64,000 nt of DNA from Manihot esculenta (taxonomy: Eukaryota; Streptophyta; Magnoliopsida; Malpighiales; Euphorbiaceae), in assembly GCF_001659605.2 (NCBI RefSeq), contig NC_035165.2, forward strand, positions 11,156,445-11,220,444. Direction: 5' to 3'. The notes under the pieces are model-generated. The model was given only the letters and a program-made list of their open reading frames with translations. It was not told the DNA's origin and ran no database searches. A program made the translations under genes and the position numbers. This document shows positions 46,268 through 57,046 of this stretch, in pieces. Position 1 is the stretch's first letter, and each line of letters opens with the position of its first letter.

Positions 46268-46275
46268 CTATATAG
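46268..46275 (+). promoter_or_regulatory. Probable TATA box of the CYP85A gene
   Basis: CTATATAG lies 184 bases upstream of the ATG at 46459, a normal spacing for a plant promoter plus leader. No clear BZR1-type CGTGYG element is seen close by in 45950-46440. Confidence 0.4.
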
Positions 46276-46458
46276 TTGAAGAAGAGAAGGAGGCAAAATT
46301 TCACAAGCAATTTATTTTACTTTATTCACAGTTTGTGAAAATAATAGGTCACTGAGTAGGTGCATGGTCCAGAGAGACCCACACTCATATAACAATCCAC
46401 CTGACGAAAGCCATACCATTTGCAGCAGTGAGCTCTTGGGACTTTCTTGGGAGAATCA

Positions 46459-48804
46459 ATGGCAACGCTGGTGTTGGCTGCTGGTCTGTTTTTGGGATTT
46501 TGCTTTTTTTTGGCCATGTTCTTGAAATGGAATGAGATCAGGTATACAAGAAAAGGGTTGCCTCCAGGGACAATGGGCTGGCCAATTTTGGGAGAGACCA
46601 CTGAGTTCCTCAGATATGGACCTGATTTCATGAAAAATCAGAGAGCAAGGTATGATTTTCTTGATCTAGCATAGATTTTGTGGAAAAAAATGATATGGGA
46701 TTCATAATGCTTGTGTTTTGGCAGGTATGGCAGTTTATTTAAGTCGCATATTCTGGGGTGTCCTACGATTATTTCCATGGATCCAGAGCTCAACAGATAC
46801 ATTCTGTTGAATGAAAGCAAAGGGCTTGTTGCTGGCTACCCACAATCCATGCTAGATATATTAGGCAAATGCAACATTGCTGCTGTGCATGGTTCTACTC
46901 ACAAATACATTAGAGGGTCACTTCTGTCTCTGGTTGGTCCTTCCATGATCAAAGATCATCTTTTGCCGAAAATCGACAAGTCTATCAGGTGTTTTCTTTG
47001 CAATTGGCAAGGCAAAATCATTGATATCCAAGAAAAAACCAATGAGGTTTGTTTGTTTGTTCGTTTGTTTGGCTATCTGATATAGTTTAAGAGTCCCTCA
47101 TGGGATGGCAAAACCATCTGTTTCACTGTTTAGAGGTCTTAGTTTGCTGTTGTTATTCTCTCTTTTGTGGTTAGTTTGTCTCCGTCCAGACAAAATATCA
47201 CATGAAAAATTGCAAATATCAGAACAGGTTATAGATAGCTCTAAGTCACCATCTGATGTGCAGTTAGTATGTTCGTGAAACTGACATTTAAACAAATGGA
47301 GTTCAAATTTCGAAAATTGAGAATTGAAAAAGATAAAAAAAAAAAAAAAAAAAAAAAAGCATATGCTTTATTGCTGATCTTTCTTCCCTTTCCTTTCTTT
47401 TCTGTTTGATATGGAGAGATTTTTTTTTTTCCTTAAATTCTACAATTTTCAGATGGCATTGTTCATATCCTTTAAGCAGATCCTGGAAAAAGAATCGGAT
47501 TCCATGTATGAGATATTCAAACCGGAGTTTGATAAGCTACTGGCAGGGACATTGTCAGTCCCGATCAACATTCCAGGCTCAAATTATCATTATGGTTTCC
47601 AGGTTGATTCTTCAAGATTTAAGCCAAAATTTTCTTCTTTTTCCTGAAATCTTTCAGCATATTTTAACTGAAATTCTTTACAGGGAAGAAAAAGGATCAT
47701 CAAAATCTTGAGTGAAATCATTAAGGAGAGAAGAGCTTCCTCAATAACCCATGATGACATTCTTGATCACCTTCTAAGAAATGAAGGCTCAAAATTCCAT
47801 TTGAGTGATGAAGAGATACTTGATCAGATTATTGCAATTCTGTATTCAGGTTATGAAACTGTATCATCTACTACAATGATGGCCATCAAGTATCTCCATG
47901 ACCACCCTGATGCTCTTCAACAAGTTAGAGTGAGTGAGATTCTTCTGATTAACCTTCAGGTTTCAAATTTCAATGGATTATTTCACTATTCTACTTGTTT
48001 CTGAAAACGTAGGAAGAGCACTTAGCGATTCGTGACAGGAAAAAACCAGGGGATAACATTGTCTGGGATGACTACAAGTCCATGAGTTTCACTCGAGCTG
48101 TAAGTATTTCAAAACGATCAAGCTTCGTGCACTGTGGAAATGAACATTTTTCCATTTTTCACCTCTATTTGGTGCAGGTGATTCTTGAAACATCAAGATT
48201 GGCTACAGTTGTAAATGGGCTACTAAGAAAGACGACACAAGACATTGAACTGAACGGTATGCTCAAGCTGGTTCTTTCTCCATTGCAGACCATTCACACG
48301 TTTACTTGCTTGCATTTGTTTTGCAGGGTTTATCATTCCAAAAGGATGGAGAATATATGTTTATACAAGGGAGATAAACTATGATCCATTGCTCTATCCG
48401 GAGCCTTTAACTTTCAATCCACAGAGATGGCTGGTAAATAATTTTTTTTTTTTTTTGTCTTCCTGTAGAAAGTTACAAAATCCCGTGAAATGTTCAATGG
48501 AATGGAATTGCAGGATAAGAGCTTGGAGTCTCACAACTATTGTTTCTTGTTTGGAAGAGGAAGCAGGCTCTGCCCTGGAAAGGAACTGGGGATTGTTATA
48601 ATTTCTACATTCCTTCACTATTTTGTCACACAGTACAGGTTATCTACAAATTTTAGTTTTTTTTATAAAAAAAAAAAAAAAAATGGGGCTTGAATGATTT
48701 GAAAGTTTTGTTGCAGATGGGAGGAAGTTGGGGGAGATGAGATTCTGGAATTTCCTAGAGTTGAAGCACCGAATGGTCTGCATATAAGGGTGTCTGAGCT
48801 CTGA
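46459..48804 (+). CDS. CYP85A: Cytochrome P450 CYP85A, brassinosteroid C-6 oxidase, nine exons
   Basis: Oxidises 6-deoxocastasterone-type intermediates at C-6, the late step of brassinosteroid synthesis; ER-anchored and haem-dependent. Exons 46459-46649, 46725-47046, 47453-47602, 47684-47929, 48013-48099, 48178-48256, 48327-48433, 48514-48638 and 48717-48804 join in frame over GT-AG introns to 464 residues, the usual length and exon count for CYP85A. Features: N-terminal membrane anchor (LVLAAGLFLGFCFFLAMFL), proline hinge LPPGTMGWPILGET, helix-I SGYETVSS, K-helix ETSR, FNPQRW, haem loop FGRGSRLCPGKE with the cysteine ligand, and C-terminal FPRVEAPNGLHIRV. The haem loop has GRGSRL where many CYP85A have GGGTRQ, and the middle (FKQILEKESDSMYEIF) is somewhat diverged, so it may be a paralogue. 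All key residues are kept. Confidence 0.92.
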
Positions 48805-51143
48805 AAGATAACAAGAACATGATCATTACAGATGGAGATACATAGAATAAGCAAAGAATTTATAGCTGGAAAAATTTTTAACAGTTGAAGTTATGAAATT
48901 AATTCTCTGTTATGGCCCAGAGAAGTGAGAACCAAAAAAGAAAGTAGTGTTTAATACCTTTTCTCAAACTGTTTAATACAGTTTTGTTGATGGGTTTTGC
49001 ATATATGGATTGAATGTTTTTATTTTTATTTTTTACATATAAATTTAGTTTTGGTCATTATTTTCTAAATAAAACTACCCAACAAATTCAAGCTTTCTAC
49101 AAAATATATCAACTCCTAATTTTAACACTAACTGATTATGCAGCTTCTTGGAAGCTAGATTTTTGAAAAAATCAATTCAATTCATTTTTCAAATTAATTT
49201 TTATGTTTGTAAAATTTAATTATCAAGAGAATTTAATTACTTAAAAAATAGACAGGTCTTTTTTTTATTTTATTTATTGTATATTAAATTTAAATTCCAT
49301 TTATTTAATAAAAAAAATATTTTTTAACATTTAAAACACTTAAAATATTTAGTTAACTAAATATATTTTCTTAATTAAAAGGAAAAGTAAATTATTTAAA
49401 AAAATTACTTCCTCTTTAAAAATAAAAATTCATTTTTCACATTTTAAAATTTTTATTAAGAGATTTATATATAAATTTATTAATAAAGATTATTTTTTAA
49501 AATTAAAATTAAAAAATAAAATATCAAAAAATAATTTTTGAATTATAACTGAATTATAAGTATATTATATAATATATATTTGTATTCTCGATTATATAAT
49601 CCTTATATATGTATTTTATAATTCAATTTATAGAATTAATGACTAAATGACAAGCTATGTAATACATTTTATTATATATTTTTTTTGAAACCATATTTTA
49701 TTATATACTTAATAAATATAGTTATATACAATTGAATTTATTATAGTTATCACATATAAAATAAATTATATGTGTAAAATATTATCTGTGGAAATATTTT
49801 TAATGAAAAATATTTTTTAATAAGATAATTGAACTCATTTTGTTCTTACCCATCTTCAAATAAGCATCTTTTAACTCTCAGTGTAGCGAAGACTAGTCTC
49901 CACCTCTAGCTTATCAATTTCACTTTCTTTAAAAAAATTTTGTTGAGTTCACTACCTCCGTTTATCTTTCTGCAAAAATGGCGGACTATCATATGCAATA
50001 CCAGCTCAAGGGCATCATGAGGAGCTTCATGATTTGTCAAAAAAAAAAAAATTAAGACATTGATTTTTACAAAAAATCTGTGAGAAAATAAAAAAAATAA
50101 GACATTGATTGTTGGCTTTTCTAGATTCATCCAAATTTATGGATGAGTTAGATTTTAAAAAAAAAGAACTCAATATTTTTGGATAAGTTAAATTTAACCC
50201 ATAAATTTAAATGAGTTAGATTTTGTTGGTTTTTCGACTGTTACTTGGCATCCCAACCCTAAATTCAGAAATACTTTTTCTCCGACCCCTAATTTACAAA
50301 TTTAAAATTTTCCGTCCCTAAATTGACAAAAAACCCCTCATCTCAACTACTCTTTAAAAACATGCTGTCTTCTTTCCTGATGGGATTTCCTTCTGCTAAT
50401 CGTTTCAGTGACACTAATTTTTTTTTTTTTTTTACAAAATAAAGTATGCAATTTAAGTGTGAAGGATGAGAAGAATGAATATTTTCTATCAATGAGATTT
50501 GGAAATTTTTTATTTTTATTTTTATTTTATGGTCAGAGTGAATTCATTAGTTCAGATAAGCCATAAGAAATATACCCATTAATTATTACTTTCCCATTAT
50601 AATGCACTTTTCTCCCTATTAGTTTTAGTATGATTTGTTCCATTAAAAAAAGTCTATTTGGATTAAATAATTGGATTTATTTGAACATTTTATATAAGTT
50701 TAGGGGTTAAAAGGGACATTCTGCTTTGTTAATTTCTTGATGGGTTAGGTTGATTGTGGGAATTATTCATTTAGTTGGGAGATTAATCTCTTATCATTTG
50801 GGATTATTTGTGGATAATCTCTTATAATCAGGGTTCTCATTAATTTGTTAATTTCTTGAAAGTTATTGTTGGGAATTAATGGAATGGTTAGTTTTTATTT
50901 TATGAGATTTTAGTTCTTGAGAAATGTTAACAACCACTAAATTATTTAGTACTTTTTATTTTTATTTTATTAGATGAAAAATATTTCTTAAAATGGAGAG
51001 TTTTAGACAATCGATTAAAAAAACTGTAACAAATATTTCTCTGAATTTTTTAATGGTTTTTTATTTGGAACAATTGCATGCTCCAAAATCTAAGCAAAAT
51101 GTTCATAAGATTGGTTATAATAAAAGTTTTTGGTAAATATTAC
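48805..51143. other. Intergenic DNA between CYP85A and the second Tat element
   Basis: The first 200 bases are likely CYP85A 3' untranslated region. The rest is AT-rich. 50045-50120 contains a short direct duplication (AAGACATTGATT twice) and 50419-50433 a T run. No gene or delimitable element recognised. Confidence 0.5.
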
Positions 51144-51696
51144 TAATATTGCTGATATTAGATTAATAATGTGTTCAAAATAGAGCTGAGTTTTGATTAG
51201 TTAGAACCTGCAAGAGAAAAAGTGTGAGGTAGTGGTGGGTACTTATTACAACCACTCTAATACTCAAGTCAGTATCCTAAAAAATAGAGAGAAAGTAATG
51301 GGCTACTTATAGTTTGAATAGTGTTTGAGATAACGTACATTTGTTTCTGTAATTGCTCCCCTTTTATAATGCAAGAAAATGAAAATAAATATAGTATTTT
51401 TTGAGAATCTGGCGATGATGTGGCCGATTATTCGATAAGAGACATTACCAACTAATGAATTGATAATCCCGTGATCTCAAGCGAAATGGAAGCATACCTG
51501 ATAATAGAAACTTTGTGCTAAGACTCGTCCTATCGGGGGAATGGACGAGTCATGATGGTGATCCAAGTGTTAAAGTGTCTGGATCTCCTTTTTCTTAGGT
51601 GAGACCACATTTTCCACTTGTCAGATCCTTGCCATATGACCCCTGTTTTGTGGTGACAGCTTATAGCTTATTTTGGGCGGATGTTATGTAATATTA
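51144..51696 (-). repeat. Tat-type LTR C (3' LTR)
   Basis: 553 bp, aligned along most of its length to 56178-56842 (shared landmarks AGTCAGTATCCTAAAAAATA, TTTGAGATAACGTACATTTG, ATCTGGCGATGATGTGGCC and CAAGCGAAATGGAAGC). The + strand ends TAATATTA where LTR A has TAGCATCA, so the terminal bases have decayed. Immediately inside, AGAGGTTCCCCACTAG is shared with the region next to LTR A. Confidence 0.75.
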
Positions 51697-51989
51697 GAGG
51701 TTCCCCACTAGTCTTAATTTCTTCAACTTCGAAGGGGACATCTTTTACTGAGGTCCGGGACACGTTGCTCCTTGAGATTGGCTCTTTGCTACTCATGTTG
51801 CTTCGCGTACTGATCCTTTTGATGACTGCTGTAATGTTTACCGTGCCGTCAAGACCATCTTTATAAAGGTCTGTCGTCTTCTCCAAGCATCCCTTTTACA
51901 TTTTTTTTGCAATTTTTTTCAGAGGAATTCACTTCTACAACTCCCTTCTCGCTTCTGTTAAAGTCCTTGCTTTTTCACGATAACTTTGT

Positions 51990-53456
51990 TGTACTTTTGA
52001 TATGGATAGGAACACATCTTCCTCCCCTAGTGGGGCATCTATTTTCAGTTCCTCCTTTGACGATCCCATTCAAATGCCAGCCTCCATTATTCTATTTAGG
52101 GAGACCTTTGAGAATGAGGGTGGCTCCTTTGGCGATATTCTGTCTATCTTCTCGGATAGCGACGTGGATTGTTTATATGATACCTATCACATTCCTCGAA
52201 ATTCTTTTTGAATTTTTGCTCCCTCTCCCTGCGTTCGTATTAATGACCTGATTCCTGCTGGTGATACTATCATGGTCTTCGAGGAGTAGTTGAAAGCGGG
52301 TCTTCGTTCCTTTCTATTTTCCAAACTGACTATCTTACTTACTCTTCCTCCTTTTTGCAGATATGGTTGGGTCAAGCTGATTTGCCAAGACAGTACGTGC
52401 TGCTCGAAAGGGCAAAGCTGTTGCTACCAGTCCTTCTGCTGAACATGCTCGCCCTTCGGAGGAGGTAATTATACTTCCCCCTCTCCCTTCCCAGCCTACA
52501 GCAGAGGAGCTGGCACCCCTTCAGCCTAAATCTTTGGTCCCTGCGTTGTTGGTATCACCTCAGCCCCTATGCTCCCTGCTGACACCCCTTTTTTCTCCGC
52601 TCCTGTGAGCACTGGGGTCGAGTCTTCTTGGCCCGCTGGTATTCAACGTTTGGCCTTGGTGCTAAACAGGGCGCCTTCTCTCCTTAATGACCCTTCTCTA
52701 GGTCTCCTACTAATCAAGAATGCCCTGAGGCATGCAGATCGATGTCATTTGAATGAGGTTGAGACGGATGAGCTGTTTGTTAATGCTATTCATTCTGCAC
52801 TGGAGGGTGCACTTTGTGCCTATGTGGCCAAGGAGCATTTTAGAGCCTTGAGGCAAGAATTTAGCACAAATGAGACGCATAGGGAGCTTTTGGCTAAGGA
52901 ATGCTCAAATTTGAAGGCCCGGGTGGCCGAAGTTGAGGGTACAATGAAGGAGACAGCCGAAGTTGAAGGTACAATGAAGGAGACCCTAGAGTCAGTGGAC
53001 AAGTTTCAAGCTGACCTTAATGCAGCCTTTGCCTCTAACTGTGCCTTGAGAATCGGGCTAAATCTGCTGAGGATTAGGTGGCCCTATTGTAATGCCAAGT
53101 CTTGGAGCTCCAGGCTCAAGCTAAGGAGGCCTAGGCTACCTCCACCAGGGTAACCGAGCTTGAGGCAGAACTCCAAGAGACAGAAAGCCGAGGGCGAGTA
53201 GATGTTTGTTCAAGGCTAGGATTCTATGAAGAAGGAGCTGATGAAGCATTTTCCTTCTGAGGACTTCTCCTGGATAGATGATAATCTCCCTGAGGAAGAA
53301 AATGAGGGTGGAGGGGAGCATGCTGAAGATACTCCCTTTGAGGATGAGCGTGATGAAGGCATACCCTTTGACCGGGTTTCTCCTATAATAAACGTCAAAA
53401 ATATCAATGTACCGGAGACTCAAGCGGAGGATGCTGACAATCCTGTTCTTTTGTAA
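51990..53456 (+). pseudogene. Antisense ORF of the Tat-type element, decayed, coiled-coil C-terminus
   Basis: On the + strand, opposite to the element. Pieces in order: ATG 52002 with MDRNTSSSPSGASIFSSSF and DSDVDCLYDTYHIPRNSF to a stop at 52209; in the same region INDLIPAGDTIMVFEE (52231-52286), a motif resembling the FEE/LKAGLR segment of plant proteins annotated as putative gypsy-type transposon; a Ser/Pro-rich linker; then 52569-53153 with GIQRLALVLNRAPSLL and a long charged coiled coil (EHFRALRQEF, KARVAEVEGTMKETAEVEG); ending in an acidic tail (53226-53456, DNLPEEENEGGGEHAED). Several stops and frame changes separate the pieces. Function unknown. An 18-21 bp in-frame duplication gives the repeated AEVEGTMKET. 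Confidence 0.6.
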
Positions 53457-53639
53457 TCTTTTCATATTTTTTAATGAGAATGTTGCCTATTTTCGTTAAG
53501 TCTTTTGTATTTTCTGATATAGCATTTTTTTCGAGGGAAAAAGGTTTGCTAACACCCGTTTATGACGCCTAGTCGCTAAACCGTCTTGGGGTCATAAAAT
53601 AAGAAACTTAAATTTTCAAAATGTAGCTAACGCCCTGAA

Positions 53640-54490
53640 CATAAGGTATGGTGGATGCTCGCCTTGCAGCTATAATTCATGGCTTGGTGAACACTGTCTT
53701 GTGACATTGACTCGTGGGACCGACACCCGGGTGGTATGGTGGGAATGCTTTGTGACCTGGCAAAAACTGCCTTGTGTCCTTAATTCATGGGACCGACACC
53801 TCGGTAGTCTAGCAAGAACCGCCTTATGACTTTGATTCATGGGACCAATGCTCGAATAGTTTGGCGAAATTTACCTTGTGACTTGATCTGGCAAAGACTG
53901 TCTTATGGCCTTGATTTGTAGGACCAATGCATGGGTGGTCTGGCGGGAAACATCTTGTGACTTTGATTCATGGGACCAATGTCCGAGTCTGCGGGATCCT
54001 CCTTATGACCTGACTTGCAAAGACTGCCTTATAGCCTTGATTCATGTGACCAATGCCCGAGTGGCTTGGCGGGAATCGCCTTGTGACCTTGATTCATGGG
54101 ACCAAGCCCAAGTGGTCTAGTGGGATCTGCCTTATGACCTAACTTAGCAAAGACTACCTTAAGGCCTTAATTCATAGGACCAACACCCAGGTGGTCTGGC
54201 GAGAACCACTTTGTGATCTTGATTCATGGGACCAATGCTCGAGTGGTCTAGTGGGATCTACTTTGTAACCTGGCCTGGAGAAGACTGCCTTATGGTCTTG
54301 ATTCATGGGACCAATGCCCTAGTGGTTTAGTGGGATCCGCCTTGTGACTTGACCTGTCAAAGATTGCCTTATAGCCTTGACTCATGGGACCAACACCCGA
54401 GTGGTTTAGTGAGATCCGTCTTATGACTTGACCTGGCAAAGATTGCCTTATGGCCTTGATTCATTGGACTAACGCCTGGGTGGTCTGTTA
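53640..54490. repeat. Tandem array with alternating unit lengths inside the Tat element
   Basis: Twelve diverged units, each carrying a landmark like TTGATTCATGGGACCAA followed by GAGTGGTCTGGCGGGA. Landmark positions about 53716, 53789, 53841, 53920, 53972, 54046, 54098, 54177, 54228, 54307, 54387 and 54466, so spacings are about 73, 52, 79, 52, 74, 52, 79, 51, 79, 80 and 79. Long units contain an extra block like CTTGACCTGGCAAAGACTGC that short units lack, which gives a roughly 130-base higher-order repeat over most of the array. Confidence 0.85.
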
Positions 54491-54589
54491 CTCCTTTTCA
54501 CCGAAGAATATACCATGTAAAAACACTTCTTTATTATTAAAAAAATATCCTCAATTTATATTCGAGGATAAAACTAAATTGCTGTCAAA

Positions 54590-56099
54590 ATATGGACAAT
54601 ACCGGAATTGATATTTCAGGAGGACGATCCTCGTGGGCGAATGTTTTCTCAAGACTTATAAAGTTTCCTACCTTCCCAGTAATTAAGTTTGTAACTTGTC
54701 TATGCCTTGTTGGGTCCTTTTGTTATCATATATGTATGACTTCTACAGGTTCTCTATCAGGAGTTGACTCGGGGGTTGTTTCATCAGGCTCAGATTTTTG
54801 TCCTTTTATTTTTCTCGTGAATTTTCGGAGGGTGCCATCTCTTATGAGTGTTTCAATCTCGTCTTTTAATTGTCAATATTATTCCATTGTGTGGCCATGA
54901 TCTTCATAGAAGTGACAATACTTGGTCTTGTCCCATTTTTTCACCTTCTCGAGATTGAGCTTGGGCGGCCACCTGATTTATTTATCGTTCTTCCTGATCC
55001 ACATCAAGATACGAACTTGGAGTCACTTAGCAGGGAGTAATTTTTATACTTACTCTGTTCGTCCTTCTTTCATGAGATGGGATAGTTCGTATGATCCCCT
55101 TCATAGACTCGTCTCTCGGACTTTTGACTTAGCTTCTAACTTGCCTTCTTGTCTTCTTTTAGTGTCTGAATCTTATCATCCAACCTAATATACTTCTAGG
55201 CCTTATCCATCAACTGTTGGTATATTGTGACTGGATTTTTCATTAAGGAATCCATGAACTTATGTTACGGGTTCCTTTCTTCAACACCTCACATGCTATC
55301 TCATGATTCAATTCTTCCACCTGTATGGATTCAACATTAAAACGGAAAATAAAACTCCTTAAAGACTCGTCCTTTCCCTGGAGAATCTTTTGTAGGTTTG
55401 AGAAAAGTTTTTTGGGAGATATGTAAGTGATAAATCTAGATTTGAATATCGTTGCAAACTGTGTAAAGTTTTGGATTAGACATGGACTTGGGTGTTAATA
55501 CCATTTTTGAGCCAAACCTATGAGCGATGATGGGAACATTCGGCATAACACAAAATCATTCACATCTTGAAACTGCATGGTCATCTTGAAAATGGCTAGA
55601 TGACTTTGGGGGTCTGCTATTCTATCATACTTATCTAAAATGGGCAACTTGAACATAGCGGAAAAAGTTTCCGCTAGTATTTCTTCCGAAAGAAGCGAGA
55701 CCCTATCTAAACTGAAATCCTCTTCCTGTTGTTTTTGGTATCTTTGTACGGTCCGTACTTGCTTCCAATCCACCCCCTTTGAAGCCTTAACCTATTCATC
55801 TTCAGATTCGAAGTTACCTTTATGCCGCAATTGGCTGCTTCTATCTGGGCCCTTAGGGTGTCTACAGAGGCTTCATCCCTTTTTCCAGGGTCTATCTTAG
55901 ACGCCTCTTCCTGAACTTTATACTGTCTGAGAGTAGCCTGCAACTTCTGAATATACTGGAGTATCTGATCATTGCTTAAATTATTAAGGTCTGCTTCATT
56001 GATCACTGGAGGCGTGTTCTTTCGGTTATTTGGGACAGAGGAAATGATGACTCCCTTGTTAGTAGCGATATTGTCAGCAACTGTAGGACTTCCGACCAT
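54590..56099 (-). pseudogene. Tat-type gag remnant
   Basis: Minus strand. The upstream part (56099-55707) has a charged N-terminal region (NDQILQYIQKLQATLRQYKV). It continues as a retrotransposon Gag core: LPILDKYDRIADPQSHLAIF and RMFPSSLIGLAQKWY (55495-55680). The C-terminal part near 54900-54950 reads KYCHFYEDHGHTME, the single half zinc finger typical of Tat gag, followed by QLKDEIETLIRDGTL. Several stops and frame changes, so no intact product. A protease region is at best a trace before the tandem array. Confidence 0.72.
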
Positions 56100-56177
56100 T
56101 TCAAGTGAAGAAAAATGATAGGAGATCGGTCGTGATCCAAAAGAGGGTTTGATGGACTTCCCGGTAATGGAATCAAA

Positions 56178-56842
56178 TGATATTGCTAAGATTAGATTAA
56201 TGACATGGCTGGAATGAAACTGAGTTGTGATTAGCTAGAACCTACAAGAGAGAAAGCGAGAAAGCGTGAGGAAGGCGGTGGGTGCCCACGACGGCCATTC
56301 TGACGCTCAAGTCAGTACCCTAAAAAATAAAGAGAAAGTAATTGACTACTTAGAGTTTGAGTAGTGTTTGAGATAGCGTACATTTGTCTCTGCGATTGCT
56401 TCCCTTTTATACTGTAAGAAAATGGAGATAAATATAGCATTTTTTGGGAATCCGGCGATGATGTGGTCAGCTATTCGATAAAAGATATCACGAGCTAATA
56501 AGTTGATAATCTCGCGATCTCAGGTGAAATGGAAGCGTGCCTGATAATAAAAACTCTATACCAAGACTTGGCCTATCAGGAATGAGCGAGTCATGATGGT
56601 GATTCAGGTGTTTAAATATCTAAATCTCATTTTTCTTGAATAAGACTGCATTTTTTATTTATCAGATCATTGCCACGTGACCATTATTTTATGATGATAA
56701 CTTATAATTTATTTTGATTTTTATTTTGTGGTGATACTTATAATTTATTCGCCCATTTTGTGGTGATAACTTATAATTTATTTTGATTCTTATCTTGTGG
56801 TGATACTTATAATTTATTCTGGGCGAATGTTATATAAAATTA
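56178..56842 (-). repeat. Tat-type LTR D (5' LTR) with an internal tandem expansion
   Basis: About 665 bp, roughly 110 longer than LTR C. The extra length comes from about 56695-56820, where TTTGTGGTGATA(A)CTTATAATTTATT occurs three to four times in tandem; LTR C has one. The inside edge reads, on the minus strand, ATATCA followed by TTTGATTCCATTACCGGG, the place of a primer-binding site. Confidence 0.75.
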
Positions 56843-56941
56843 ACTACTTTTTTTTCTCATAAAATTAATTTTTTATATATTATAAAATTATAATTCATTT
56901 TCTTTTTTAAGGTTGTAATATGATATTAATTACACGACATC

Positions 56942-56972
56942 AATAATAATAATAATAATAATAATTACATGT
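56942..56972. repeat. (AAT)n microsatellite
   Basis: About ten AAT triplets, 20 bases before the LINE target-site duplication. No function assigned. Confidence 0.85.
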
Positions 56973-57046
56973 ATGTATTTCATAAAAAATAAATTAACAG
57001 ATATTATATACTTTTTTTTTTTTTTAGAAAAAGAGGGATAGAGCCC

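Larger units (their letters stand above)
51144..56842 (-). mobile_element. Non-autonomous Tat-type Ty3/gypsy element (gag, tandem array, antisense ORF, no pol)
   Basis: Minus-strand element of about 5.7 kb bounded by related LTRs at 51144-51696 (3') and 56178-56842 (5'); flanking ATTAC (51139-51143) and ACTAC (56843-56847) may be a decayed 5-bp target-site duplication. Inside, in element order: gag remnants (56099 to about 54590), a tandem array (53640-54490), and a + strand antisense ORF (51990-53456). Reverse transcriptase, RNase H and integrase motifs are not found. Antisense ORFs near the 3' LTR are an established feature of Tat-lineage elements, and pol-less gag-bearing elements are known as TR-GAG. 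Many substitutions: old. Confidence 0.78.

Noticed and set aside
47338..47359. Long A run inside CYP85A as a possible retroposon tail
   Set aside because: It lies inside intron 2, no target-site duplication or inserted body is visible, and the exons splice cleanly around it.
53905..54120. Repetitive 71-codon frame in the tandem array
   Set aside because: It is a reading of the tandem repeat in one phase; other units are not in register and contain stops.
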